Assembly (NCBI GenBank): GCA_030490835.1
Contig: CM059975.1
Span: 15,877,579 to 15,941,578 of the forward strand
Source of the DNA: Annona cherimola
Lineage: Eukaryota > Streptophyta > Magnoliopsida > Magnoliales > Annonaceae
Direction: 5' to 3'
DNA: 64,000 bases
Positions 47,756 to 60,582 of this stretch are shown one piece after another. The notes beneath the pieces were generated by a model. That model had not been told where the DNA came from. It did no database searches and saw nothing but the letters and a program-made list of their open reading frames with translations. Positions within the stretch are counted from its first letter, which is position 1. Each line of letters begins with the position of its first letter. Position numbers and translations under genes: made by a program.

Positions 47756-48419
47756 GAAGAATGCCTCCTCTTCTGCCCTCTTGTCATCCATCACGGGACA
47801 GAGACTTATCATCCACCGTACACTCGGCCCGGGATTTGGTTCATCTGGACGGTCCAGATTAATGTGGGCCAGATTGTTGGGTCTCTAGTCTTTAGGCCTT
47901 ACACCCCAACCACAGTCTTCCGTGGTAATCTTTGAGCATTTAGAGCATGCTAAAGCAGCTGGCAGATTAAAAACTGGTTTCATGACAAATAATTACAATA
48001 ATGATTTTTCTCACTGTTTCTTAAAAGGGAAGAAATGATTGGTTGCAACTGAAATTTTGCCCATGTTTTTTTGTCTTCTTGTTTTCTTTTTTTTTTTTTG
48101 GAAGGAAAGGCCCCAATATATTTAATTCAACTTTTCGAATTTTGCACCCTTGCCAGACAATTTTGTTCAGGACACTTTTCAATGGGAAAATATGAGTAGG
48201 AAAGTGGAGTAAACATTAAAAAGTATAATAATGGAATCAACAGAGATACTGGTAGGAAATAATGAATGAACATTGAATGTTAAATCTATTTCTTATTAAA
48301 AAAGGAGATAGTTAATGACAATAATAAAATTGTCAACAAATAAATATCGCCTGTAAGCAAAAAAGGTGAGAAAAATAAATTTATTTATGCGGTTAAACCA
48401 ACAAATTAAATACAAACAA

Positions 48420-49510
48420 AAATAGGATATCTTGCAAATATGCCAACATAGTTTGATTATAATTTTAAATATATTTATTTAGTGTCTGAAATTGTATATT
48501 TTCCAACATAATTTACATATATTTGCAAATATACTAATGTTGTCACGGAACTATGAAAGCGTGGACATATTTGCAAATATATGCAAAGTATGTGGGATAA
48601 TATGCAATTTTAGAAACTATGTGTGTATATTTGTAACACGATCAAACTATGGGGGCATATTTATTGTCATTTTAAATAAATTTTAGATATATTTTTTGAA
48701 AATTAATAATTTTTAGAATTGTTTAAGTAATTTTTAGTTCTGCAATTGAGTAGAATACTCATAGGTACCCACCAAACCAAATTTAATTTTAATAAGTAAG
48801 GTAGGAAAATATTATCCTTTTTTCTTCTTGTATTTAACTCAACTCAAATACATATTCCAATTTTAGCTCCATGAGTGTGCATCTAATAATATTGCTAACC
48901 AAGTAGCTATCAAGACATTACACCTAGGGCAGGACTCTCTTCCAACCACGCTAGTTATGTGCTAGCAAATTATCCTTTTTTTGTTTGTAAATTATCTTTT
49001 TTTGTTAAACTAGAGTTATGAAAAATCTAAATAACTAAAATAATAATTTAAGTATTTAAAATTACTAAATAAAACCTTAGATACCCACATAGGTATAGTC
49101 CGGATGCTTTAGGTATCTTTGGCATGAACTTACCCTATCTAAATTAGAATTGGTTTAGTGAGTACCTATGAATACCCTACACAAGTTGTACCCTTAAAAT
49201 TACTTAAATAATTCTAAATTTTGTTGCTTTTAAAATTCAAAAAATAGATATAACCATATCCAGAAATTGTAGGACAGTTTATCAATTTACCCCTAGTTTG
49301 ATGTATTACAAAAATACCTACATAATTCACAAAATTGCAATTTATCCCCATTGTTTGCATATAGATACAAATATATCTATGTTGTGTGGGTATATTTGCA
49401 AATATATGTAAATATAGGGGTAATACGCAATTTTAGACTCTAAGTAAATATATTTCCAACTATGATCAAGTATGTGGATAATTGGCAAATTATCCACAAA
49501 AATATGAAGA
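48420..49510. mobile_element. Long inverted-repeat element with roughly 400-bp arms
   Basis: The left arm (48420-48830) and the reverse complement of the right arm (about 49095-49510) share order and motifs: ACATATATTTGCAAATATA, TTAGARTCTAAAATTG-like text, TTAAGTAATTTT and GGTACYCACYAAACCAA. The spacer holds no coding frame. Exact ends and TSD were not resolved. The tandem duplication ends in its centre. Confidence 0.6.
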
Positions 49511-52500
49511 ATACTAGGAATTGCAAAGCCTTTTAAAAGGGATTATCTGGCTGTTAGAATTTCCTCTTGATATACATAGGTTAAGTTGTATAGAGGCCGT
49601 TCAACCCTAGGGCATAAAGTCTCACATTAGTTTGAGGCTTAAAAGGGTTCTTAATTGAAAATGCGAAAATAAATTTCTTGAAGTCAACTAATTATTTTGG
49701 GATGTTATTGGCCTATCTCAATGTAGCATGATTAGAAACATAGCGAAAGGGCTTAAGTGGGGTAAAAGCCTCATCTTCCTCAATCAGTAATAGTTGGCTT
49801 AACCATTTTGAGTTTTTTCCTCGCACATTCTTTGTGTATCTAATCTTCTCCTTTACTTTAATCTAAAAAACTTGTTTATCTGATTAACTTATACTAGTTT
49901 TACCATGAATAATATTAATTATTTTTGAGTAATTATTCACTATTTACCATAATCATGGAGGCTCTTTGGTTAACCTTAGATATTTAATTCTAAAATATTT
50001 TTTAAAAATCTAAACCATTTATCATGTTTATGTTTGTGTATTTATTTATTTATATGTTACAAACTTATAAATTAAATTTCTGCTATATATTTTTTCAAAA
50101 ATTTTAATAACTACATGTTTACTCCTAAAAAAGCTAGTTTTTTACAATATATAGTACAAAAACTTTAACTATACATGAGAAAGTTGGCAACCATTTGTTA
50201 ACATAATGATTGTTGTTAAATTATGTTAAGTTATAGCATAAGCCCAACAACAATGAAAATGTGAATTTTCATTGCAGTTGGACATATGCAATGACCCAAT
50301 AACAACTATAATATCAGCAATTTTGATACCAAAAACACTGCTTTTTTTTATTAATATAAATTTTTGATGAAAAACATTTTTTTAATAATATGACAAAACG
50401 AGATGCATTAAATATAATAAATATTTTAAATTTAAAAAATAGTTTAAAATTTTGAAAAAATTAAGAGTAAGTATGGAGCCTCCATGCTTATAGTAACTAT
50501 TGAATCGTTATGCTTATTTGCTTTAAACTTTTGTGTATATATGTTTCTCTTCTTTTATGGGTAAAAGAATAGAATCTTGGCAGTGTAACTTGAGTAGTGT
50601 ACACTTAGGTACTCATTTACTGCTTTGGGGTTAAATAAATTTAAAAAAAAATTAAATAGGGTGGGATAGAAAAATTTACTTTATACTTAGGATAAAGTAT
50701 GTTCCATATGATGGGTATTCAGGATTGACTCCAATGAGTGTCTAAGATATATATTGTGCGAATATGAATTTTTTTTTAATACATGTTATTCTCCATATGA
50801 ACCATGTTTTTATTTCTCTCGTATTTACAGACGAATAATTTAATTGATTCAATATTCAATTTTTCGTATTAACAGAACAGTTTCGGAACCAAAACTAAAT
50901 CAATCCATCTTTTACATAAGTAGGATAAAATTGACTAGAAATCAAACTGAGTTTGATTCATAGATAAGATAGGAGAAAGGTAGACTAATAACTGAACCAA
51001 CCTAACCCGAATTGCCACCTTCATGCAATCTGTGTTTGGTAAGTTGTTAAAGTATTGTAGCCATCTTTGGATGCTGATGATCCAACAAGAAAGTTCAATC
51101 CAACTGCTCCCTGCCCCATATGATTTCATTTCATTTGATGGAGGTGGAGGTAAGGTGGTAGTGCGTGTGAAAGAAGCACCTAACGCTACTAACCCACAAA
51201 CCCCACCCCCACGTGAATCCGGCGGAAACCTTCCTATTTAATGGAGTGGCCAATCCGATCTAGTAGACAACTCTATCCTTCTGGCTGCCACCATGCTTAT
51301 CTGACTAATTAACTGCCTTTTAAAGGTGGTGGACACTCTTCTTCGTTCATTTGTCTTTGCCTTTTGGGCTTCAGCAAATTTTGGTGGATACCCAATTCAT
51401 AAAAAGCTTCCAAGAATTGAACCAATCAATTTTTTTTTTAAAAAAAAAAAATCTTGCATGTGCAATTAAATTGACGAAATACTTTTACAAACAAAAAGGG
51501 CAATATACTAATACCTTTGGATGAATTGGAAAGAAAATGCATCAGGAATATACATCTTTTTGCACTACACACGTTGCATGCCATTCACTATAATTATCGT
51601 TAATCGCTATTTTTTCATTATTATATATTAATCATTTCTCCTTTTCACTTTAAAACCCAGTTTTCACCTAGGGCTCAAATTAATTAAAAAGTCGAGTGGC
51701 AGAAAAAAAAAAATCAGTGCGCCTCAGTTTTCAAAATAATTGGGCTGACTACTTGCCTTATCAGATCAAAACTCAGAGATTTCGGCAGCAGAACTGCGTT
51801 TTCAAAGAAATTGTCCAACTCTCTACTGCTTTAAAGAAACTGATTGAAATGGTCACATTCTAGCTTTTGAGAACAATTTCCAAGTGGTCACGTGTAATTC
51901 TAAAATTTTGCTAAATTGGGGTTTTATTAAAATTAGAAAATTTTCTTTTTTACTGTAGCAAAATGTTTTTCCGTAGATCAAATTAATGGGCAAGCATAGT
52001 TGGCCGGCCTTACACTTGGAGCCTGTTTATAATAATTCTACTTTTTTTTTTCAATACTTTTTTCTTACCATTCTTAATATAATTTTTCATTTCCCAATAT
52101 ACAAGAATGGCCCTTGTTTAATCTTCTTATCCAATCTCATTCCGAATTTGTTGATCCTGAGCAGGCCCGCCCCTCAATCAACGCTGAAAATGGAATCCAC
52201 CAAACGCTTTCCTTAGCCAGTTAAAAATAAGATAAAAATGGAAATGCCAACCCATGATCGGAACTAGGAACTTGAGTGGGTTACCAAATGGATTGGTAGG
52301 TACATATATATAACCAATATTCAATCTGCTTGTCATGCATGAGTCAAGTGTACCTTCGAATGAAGTTTGAGCCTGCATTAAAAAAGAGGGTAAATTATCA
52401 TTAATACTTATTATTTTTAAAGAAATAAATTTATATCTTCGGAATTAAATATCTACTTATCTGTTTGTTCACACCATCTCCAACTACACATTTTTAACGG

Positions 52501-52640
52501 CCCCTTGTTTGTAGTTTTTCTTGGGTAGTCTCCACTTAGAGTTGATTGGGATCATGTAGTTCCCATTTGCATCATTGTAGAAAATTCATTTATTATTTTT
52601 TTTATTATTATTATTTATTTACTAATATAATTTAAAATAA
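49511..52640. other. AT-rich intergenic region
   Basis: No gene or bordered element was recognised. A slightly GC-richer patch at 51130-51300 (CCACCCCCACGTGAATCC) includes a CACGTG. The rest is low-complexity AT sequence. Confidence 0.5.
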
Positions 52641-52649
52641 TTTTAATCA

Positions 52650-53110
52650 GAAATTTTCATGGACCGCATATAAGATAAGGATTTTTAATGTGGGGCTCTG
52701 CTTACATGTAACCAAGTTACATTTTCTTGTAACCCATTTAATTTTTAATATTTTGACATTTGATGAAAAATTGTTGCATTCATTATATTTAATATTATTT
52801 ATTTAGTTAAAAAATCAAGTCTCGTGCAAATCAAATAGGCATATGGGCTACATTTGTTGAAAAATATGTGTAAATTATGAAAATTACTTCATAAAATCAT
52901 TTACTTACATAGTAATGACATTTTAAAAAGTTTACATTTTGAAAACGCAACTTCAAAATTTATATTTAATATTAAATTATTTTATTATGATAAATTTCGT
53001 ATTTGTAAATGGAGCTCATGGAAAGTAATACTAGATAAATAAAAGGATTTTCATAATATGAACAATGTTAAATATAATAAATGTAGAAAATTTTCATATA
53101 AATAAAGCCC
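52650..53110. mobile_element. Family-C MITE, decayed
   Basis: Matches 1-345 on its right part and family-C copies on the left (CATGTAACCAAGTTACATTTTC, CATTTTGATGAAAAATTG-like text). The borders are approximate. Confidence 0.45.
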
Positions 53111-53734
53111 TTTAATGTGTTTATGCTAGGTGTGCAAAGGATGCCCGTCAGCACCTACCGAACTACCCCGCTTTGAGGTAATGTAAATTTTAAAAAAGTT
53201 ACCAATTATTATCCAGTGCTACGTGAGTACAAATTTTCAACGTGATAATATTCATATAAACCACGTTTTTATTAGCTCAAATATATTTCTAATTTTTTTG
53301 CTTTTCTTTCTACAGAGGATTTTTCCCTTTTCATCTCATAGATATATTTTTTAGGGTCGAATGGGACTCGAACGGACCAATTAACAGGATTAGGTGATTT
53401 TATAAATAGATCAGTATGAATAAAATAGATTAAGAACAAAATTGATGACAACTGGGTTGGTACAAGCTTTGGATGGTCTCCCAACTTATTTAGGTTTAAA
53501 TCCGGTAGAAATAATATCTTCGGTATGAGGAGCTTGAGTCTCTTCCTTGAATATAGGAAAATTTGTAAGTATACTTAGGGTTATTTTGCAAAAAATAAAA
53601 TGATGCAAATGAGATATTTTAAAGTATGATTACAGATGAAACAGTACAAAACCAAATTCACCAAAAATTTTGCACCTCTAATTTATATTCAATTTAAAAC
53701 CATACTCATCCTGTGGTGCATTTGTATATACTCT

Positions 53735-54000
53735 ATGTGCATGTTTCTTTCACAATAAAATTTTTCATTTTAAAACTTTTTACTCTTCATAATTATCTTA
53801 TTTTTTAATATCTTTCAATAAAACTAACATACCTTTCAATCATTTTCATACAATTACTTATACAACTAATTTTTACATTTTAACTTTATTTTTTTTTATC
53901 CTTCATAATTACCTCTATTATATTACATCATTTTCTTTCAATTCAAAACTTTAACTTCAAAATTTTTTTATCTAAAATTTTATCACATCCCCGCGCATCC
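53735..54000. mobile_element. Harbinger-like MITE, decayed
   Basis: Interior in the order of 9395-9686: TTTTTACTCTTCATAATTATC, TTTCAATCATTTTCATACAA, TTTTAACTTTATTTT, TTATATTACATCATTTTCT. The ends are worn and no TSD is certain. Confidence 0.55.
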
Positions 54001-54200
54001 ACAATCAAAATAGTATATGTTTGGGCTCATGCGAACCGGTCAAACGATCCGCTTAATCTTGAAATGACTGAAAGTAAGCACTGACCTTTTTTCTTTGAAT
54101 TGCAGGCGAGCCTATTCTTTCATTGAGGGATGATATATATATATTAGGCGATAGCATTATAGGTCATGCAGAAATCAAGTCTGTAATTCGGCATTCTATG

Positions 54201-54490
54201 GCCACCAGGGACGCGCCCTGGTGGTCAGCGTCGTTGCCTAGTGTCATTGCGATCGCTGGTTCGAAACGGCTCGGGTGCAGCAACGTTGTTTGTGGGAGCA
54301 AAAGTGTGGTCTCCCGGTTAATTCGTGGGAGCAAAGTGGTCTCCCATTTAATTGTTGGAAGCTGTGTCTTTCTGTTTACTTGGTGGAGCGGTGTCTCCAA
54401 ATTTGTTAGAATGTCTCTGATCTTCAGTGTAATATGTGTTGAGATGTATGTATATATCTCCCCATCAAAAAAAAAAAAAAAAAAAAAAAA
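54201..54490 (+). mobile_element. tRNA-derived SINE, 290 bp, with perfect 16-bp TSD
   Basis: TSD AATTCGGCATTCTATG at 54185-54200 and 54491-54506. An A-box-like TGGTCAGCGTCGTTG and a B box GGTTCGAAAC (near 54259) mark an internal RNA polymerase III promoter. The body is followed by a poly(A) tail ending at 54490. The very 5' end is a palindrome (CCACCAGGG, ACGCG, CCCTGGTGG). The long poly(A) and exact TSD suggest a recent insertion. Confidence 0.93.
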
Positions 54491-54506
54491 AATTCGGCAT
54501 TCTATG

Positions 54507-55196
54507 CGCCCAACAATCTCATCTTATCCATCATTAAATCACAGTTTTTTAATATGGGACGGCTGCTTTGAAAAGGACCAATGAAACGCCTACGTGGAAC
54601 CGTAGACAGAGAATATACAGCTTGTTGGGGAATCCAATGCACTTGCAGCCATGGACGGATGCAACTCTCCACGGAAATTCTGTCACATATACTTGCTGTA
54701 AGTCTTCACGATTTAAACTCGACTTTTCCTCATCTATTACGTATATATAAAACCTAACCGCATTTGTGAAAATCGAATGTAAGTTGACTTTCGAATGTGA
54801 ATTTGTTAATAAAACGACCAACAAATCATATCAACGAAAAATAATAATACGTAGTCTAATAATATAATATGTGTCTGACTACATTTTACATAAATACAAT
54901 AATATATCATGAAGAAAATTTAATCTTTCAAAACAAAATAAAGAAAGAAAAGTAATAAAAATATTTATATAAATATAAAGATAGATGTGAATGAAAATAA
55001 TATAATTTATCTATCACAAAATGGCAACATGATAAACATCTATTCAAATAGAAATATAAATAATATAAAAATATAAATATGGAGAAATATTGTTTAGATA
55101 TTATATATATTTTATATTTTATATTAAATATATAAATACAAATTGAACTATGGTTCCTTGAGTTTAGGTCCTTCGAGTTTGGATTATAACAAAGTA
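54507..55196. other. Intergenic AT-rich stretch
   Basis: No gene or bordered repeat was seen. Confidence 0.5.
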
Positions 55197-55205
55197 AATT
55201 TAAAT

Positions 55206-55579
55206 AAGCACCGATCTTTTTTTGATTTCCGACCGGTCAAAAAATATATTTTTTTAATTTTTTTTTTGAAAATAATTTTATAAACTTGTTAATCTAGTTA
55301 TATTTAATTTATAAACCAAGTTTTATCATTTTTAGATATGTCTATATATTTATTTTGGATTTTTAAATACAGGAGTATTTAAGTCATTTTAAGAAATACT
55401 CCTGTATTTAAAAATTCAAAAAAAAATATATAGATATATCCAAAAATGATAAAATTTGGTTTATAAATTAAATATAACTAGATTAACAAGTTTATAAAAT
55501 TATTTTTCAAAAAAAAATAAAAAAATAATTTTTTTAACCGGTCGCCGGATTTCCGACCGGTCTAAAAAGATCATTCGTC
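55206..55579. mobile_element. Foldback MITE, 374 bp, TSD AATTTAAAT
   Basis: Perfect 9-bp TSD (55197-55205 and 55580-55588). The right end carries CCGGATTTCCGACCGGTC; the left end has one arm of the same palindrome. The central hairpin is built on AAATACAGGAGTATTT. Closest relative: 40007-40421. Confidence 0.93.
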
Positions 55580-55588
55580 AATTTAAAT

Positions 55589-57440
55589 CATAACTTCAAA
55601 AAATTTCATGTTATTTAGGTCAAATTTTGGGCTCAACGATACTTAAGTTGCACATCTAATCATAATTCATTATCATTCAAAATTACAAGATGCCTTCCTA
55701 TGTAGAGATGAGACATGGAATAAAATAAAAAAAAATATTCCTATATGATGAGAATAGAAAAGTTATATAAGATTGAAAAAAGTTAAAATTTTCTTATCCT
55801 TATGAATAGTTGTGATTAGGAGTATATAAGGAATAGAATATAGCGAAGGAATTAGATGATGAATTGTTGTTGTATGCTAAACATGAAAAATTAAATTGAT
55901 AATGAAAATAGTATTAGAATAGAAAAGTAAGGTCTCTATACATTGAAAAATAAAAAATTATATTGAAAATAAGAAAAAAATTTGAGAATAAAAAGCTTCA
56001 TTCCATTCACATCCTATTTCATCCCAATCTTAATAATTAGACTGTTATTTGGTTATTTTTTTCACCCATTACAAACGTTTGCAATATGTAATAAAGACTG
56101 CAAGGCCCTTTTATTGATATTGGCATTACTAGTTGCATAATCTAATGTATTGTTCGGAAATATTACACGCTATTAATAATAATTAAAAATGAAGTTTTTT
56201 TGGATTGGTTATATAATTTACATTAACTTTTTACGATATTATACCAAAACGCAAGGGAGATTAGAAGCTCCTACAAGCTCCCACCTATTTTTAGAAAGAA
56301 AGACCTGAAACATGCTCCACAACAGCCGATGTTCTGTGAGTGGAATTCTAGACACTTGGCAAAGGTGCCAGCATCTCGCAGAACTGGGATGGCGCCCGGT
56401 TAATTAAAAATGAAATTAATATAGAGGATTAAATAAAATTTTGAATAACATATGTATTTAATGATTAAAATAATAATAATAATAATACTAATAACAACGA
56501 CAATAATAATAGAATCTCTACATCAATGGAATATTAATTAAAAAGAACGTTACAAGGTAGAAAAAATTTCGATTTTTCAACTAGCAAAGGAGCCCTAAAT
56601 TTTTGGAAATATAAGATGAAAATAAATTTGTGGATTATGATGCTTAAAAATATAGTTGTAAAAAATAGATAAATTAACATCAAACAAGGTGAAAATTTTG
56701 GACAAAGGATTTCAAATCTTCTAATGTTATATATACTCAATATTCAATATCCTTCTCATCAAAAAAATACTCGATATCCTATTATTATAAAAAAGAACTC
56801 AATATCCAAGATATCCTTAGAGCTGATAAGTTAATACTACATTTCAAAAACGGTAACAAAAGATTTATAATACTCAATATCTAGTTCTCATGATATTGAT
56901 TGAGTTGATAAGTTGGTGTTAGATTTCAAAAACAAAAAACAAAATTTTTTGCTCTATATATGTTCCTTTTTCAACCTAGAACGCGGCTTTGAAATTATGT
57001 GTTCTCATTTTGCGACAACCAGTTTTTTTTTTTTTTTTTTTTTTGATGATATGCAACAACCAGTTGACGTAACTGAATTTAAAACCTAAAAAAAAAAACT
57101 TTAAATTCTCTTATACATTATATATGGTTAATCCACTAGAAAACTAAAGACACATAAATCAAAAGACAAAATCATTCGTACAATCAATTCTAACCATTTT
57201 TTTTCCACCTCCTAAAATCAATCTATTTCTCCTACTTTTTTGAACCATCTACGAATTACCCAAAAAATTCCCATCATCTGCTGCGGCTATTACCTACTCT
57301 ACCCGACAATGATCTAAACCGTTTACCATTAATTTCCTGCCCACAAAACCAGCCCCAGTTCCTAATTACCCCCAAAATTCCTTCAAAATCCGTTACAGAT
57401 CCCCGGAAAATATACATCTGGCCCGGCCCGGCTCTCCTCG
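55589..57440. other. Intergenic region downstream of the GATA gene
   Basis: AT-rich, with an AAT/AAC triplet tract at 56466-56515 and a T run near 57020-57044. A GC-richer patch at 56260-56400 has no recognised content. The part nearest 57440 is probably the 3' UTR of the minus-strand GATA gene. Confidence 0.5.
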
Positions 57441-59209
57441 TCAACAGCTCTCTACCATTGCCGCTTGAGCCGGCTTGGAACCGGGCTCGAACCAGTCTTC
57501 GTTCCTCCTCCGCATCTCCAGCACTTTCTTGTGGGAGTTGGAATGCACGTGGCTCAGGAAGGTGGGGCTCCCCGCCGGGCGGTATTCTGGCAGCAGCCTG
57601 CCGGATTTGTAGCGGACCCCACAAGCGTTGCACAGCGTCTTGGCGCCGAGCGGCCCGGTCCGCCACTGCGGCGTCTTCTGCACCAGGCAGTGGCTGCACC
57701 GGCGGGCCGGCTCGGCCTTCCGGTCTTTGGCCGGAGCCGCCGGTTTCTTCTTCTTCTTAGAAGGCGGTATTTGGGAGCCGTCGTGGCAGTGGTTTTCCGT
57801 CACGCAGGATGAGGACGATGACGTGGACGACTCGGTAGGTTGCGGAGAGTGGAATGACCATACGCGCGCGCCACCTCGAGTGCGCTTGCTCCGTGCCTTG
57901 GCGGGCACCTGTACTCGCGCCGCGTCGCGCGGGAGGCCTGGCGGGCTCGGGCTCGGGCTGGTCTTGGGTGAGGCGTACGGGAGAGTTGGGAATTCCGTGA
58001 AGGAATCTTCAACGAAGTGAGACAGCCATTCCAAGGCGGCTAAATCGTCTATCTGAAAAACAAATCCTAGCTGTTCATCAAGCGGACCAAAGACTAAAGA
58101 CTTGGATAAAATCAAGTCGTTGGCTTCCACGTAGGCCTCCCAGCTGACATCATTGCCGCCCGCCCATGTTGTGTGGTTAGTGGGGTTTGGCCTTGACTTC
58201 AATTTCAATGGCTAACCATAAGATGCCATGTCTGTCGTATATTGTACTTTAATATTTTGCAAATCCAAATTTTTTGTTGTCCTTTTTTTTTAAGCCCTTC
58301 TAATAATATCATTAGTATAGCAGGCTTTATTGCTCATTTACTCAGCTGGGAGGGTAGTCAAAAATTTGTTCCTCAACGTGGGGGTTATAGCTGTCCTCCT
58401 AAGGTCAGACGCAGTATTTCCAACGCGCCCTTCCATGACGACGGCTGTGGAAGTGTCTTATGTATAATATCAGATGTCACATGATACCAATTAAAAATAT
58501 TTTATCTTAATGTCTTAAAATATTTTGAATATCCTTTTGTAATATTTTAGGGGTTGAGAAATTAATTAACTTAATAATTCATAAAATTCTGTATTGTTTT
58601 GAACATTTACAATTTTAAGAGTTCCATGTTTAAAAAAATAATACTGAGGCCGGAGCATGTTTCTAACACGTAAATGAAAAACCCAAAACCCGAGAATTTG
58701 CAAATATGTAAAAAGATTTTTTTTTTTTTTTTTTATAACCATTCTTGCAGAAAACCCTGTCACCAAGAAATTAGAAAGAAATATTCTCTAAGGAAATAAA
58801 TTACTCGGGAGAGATTAAGATGAAAACAACTCACCGGAAGATCGATTCCTGCCTCGAATTCGTCCTTAGCCGAGTCGCAGACGCTGGAACTGGAGTTTTC
58901 GTCTGCGTTGGAGGAAGAAGAAACGCTGCAAGCCTTTTCCTCTTCTTCCTCTTCTTCGTCGTCATCATTTACCTCTCCTACACACCCTCCTCCTCCTCCA
59001 GCAGCATCCTCGTTGGTTAAGTCGAGAAACCCATCAACGAAGAGCTCCTCCCCACCACTCACGGCGCTGCTACTACCCGCATAATCATCTTCTTCGCTGG
59101 AGGGCTGGTCTTGGGCCCATGACCCGAAGGCAAGCATCTCTGCCCTCAAACTGGCTTTCAGAGCCATCGCTTCTACACACTCCATTTCTATTCCTGCCTG
59201 CAAATCCAA
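57441..59209 (-). CDS. GATA zinc-finger transcription factor, subfamily A (GATA5/6/7/12-like)
   Basis: Nuclear DNA-binding protein recognising GATA-core promoter sites; plant subfamily-A members act in light and developmental regulation. Exon 1 is 58835-59209 and exon 2 is 57441-58052, with a 782-bp GT-AG intron; both exons are whole codons, giving 328 residues from the first ATG. A second ATG at 59185 ([14 protein letters not shown]) gives 320 residues and fits the family's usual N-terminus with an ALK-S-R-EM block. Then come an acidic region (residues about 38-95, with [10 protein letters not shown]), [18 protein letters not shown] (126-143), a basic segment with SKKKKK (223-228), and one type-IVb zinc finger with cysteines at 244, 247, 266 and 269 (C-X2-C-X18-C-X2-C). 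[19 protein letters not shown] follows the finger, as in subfamily A. No damage is seen. Confidence 0.95.
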
Positions 59210-60548
59210 CTAGCTTTCAACCACAGCCACGTACAAGAAGAAATGGGAAGAAACAGAGTCTTTGGGGAGAAGGGTTTCTGTATCTTGATATTATCTTTTT
59301 CACCTCAGGTGGAGAGAGGAAAGAAAAAGGAGTCGTGGAGGTGGGAGAAAGAAAAGGAGGGTTGAATAGGAAGAGATCAATGGGGGGGAGCGTTTGGTGG
59401 AACATTGAATGAGGGTTGAAAGCGTCCGGCCGTGGCCAACTGACCACAGTTTTGTTTCTTCTTTTTAATTTAATTTTCTTTCTTTTTTTTTTTTGAAAAA
59501 AAAAAAAAAGAAGTTTGATTTTTTAAAAGAGTTGTTTGTTATACGCATGTCTGGGTGTTAGGCAGCAGCCCACAGGACTTGATACGCGGCTATTGTCAAA
59601 CGTTCACGTGGACGTGAATTATTTTGAATTGAACAGTAGTAGTGGAGAAGGTTGATGCCAGTACTGCTTCAACTGGCATCCATTTGGACTATATCTCGTT
59701 TTTTATGGCATAAACAGCCCTTGATAGTTTGAAGGACCCATAAAGATTTTTTTTTTTATATATAAAAAAATTTAATAGACTAATAAATGTCAACCAATCC
59801 ATTACTTAGATGATCAAATAAGTTTTTGTTTGACTCATAATTAATTAAGAAGATTTTATAACAAGTCTTAATATTATTTCCTAGCGCTGAATGCAATGCA
59901 TGCGTGTGGGTACTCCACTCCCTAGCTTTTGCTTCCCCTTTATCCATGCCATTGCTACCATTGGTGGACTTTCATGCGGGCATTGAGGACCACATGGAAT
60001 GCTCTGCATGCTTCCCTTCCATGATTATTTTTTGTCAAAGCAATGAATATATTTTGGGAGCATGATGCCAAGTGATCAGTGATTTGCAAGGACTGCGCAT
60101 ATGTTCTTGCTTTTGTCATGGCTCATCTGCTGATTCCAGTACTTGGTTACTAACTGATCATATATTCTTTTCAATTACCCACTGCTTTAATTTGTAACCT
60201 AAAATCTCAACATTGGGGTAGAAGAGTGTACGAATAACATGAAGTCAATGCCATATACAGTTAGATACTCAATATTAAAAGTTGGAAAGGTATTTTAAAA
60301 AATTTCTTTATTTTATATTAACATTTCGATTTTATCCCTTTTGTAATTAATTACGCAATTATTTAATAATTGTTTTTATATTTTTATATTGAAATTTCTT
60401 TACTTTGTCGGTTGCTCCTGTGATTTTGGGATCATGCATTCGTATTTCTTTATGCTTTATATCAATTTTATATATTTCGCATGTACAAATTAAAATTAAA
60501 ATTATATGAGGCAATTACATATGGGTAAGGACTTAGGAGACAAGCTTA

Positions 60549-60570
<22 letters not shown>
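59210..60570 (-). promoter_or_regulatory. Upstream region of the GATA gene
   Basis: Directly upstream (59260-59400) the minus strand is strongly pyrimidine-rich, consistent with a CT-rich leader. A CACGTG box lies at 59605-59610. No transposon borders were seen. The core promoter cannot be placed. Confidence 0.35.

Positions 60571-60579
<9 letters not shown>
60551..60579. repeat. (AT)n microsatellite
   Basis: About 14 uninterrupted AT dinucleotides, abutting the left end of the foldback MITE at 60580. Confidence 0.95.

Positions 60580-60582
<3 letters not shown>

Larger units (their letters stand above)
37974..49008. repeat. Tandem duplication unit B
   Basis: Direct repeat of unit A, starting TTTAATATCACACTCTCTAG (compare 25420) and ending near TTTGTAAATTATCTTTTTTTG (compare 37940-37965). 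It differs by a deleted exon, several point lesions, its own MITE and its own solo LTR. Confidence 0.85.

Noticed and set aside
47525..47935. 136-codon open frame
   Set aside because: Spans a GC-rich block and a (GCT)n run, has no recognised domain, and is disrupted in the corresponding part of unit A.
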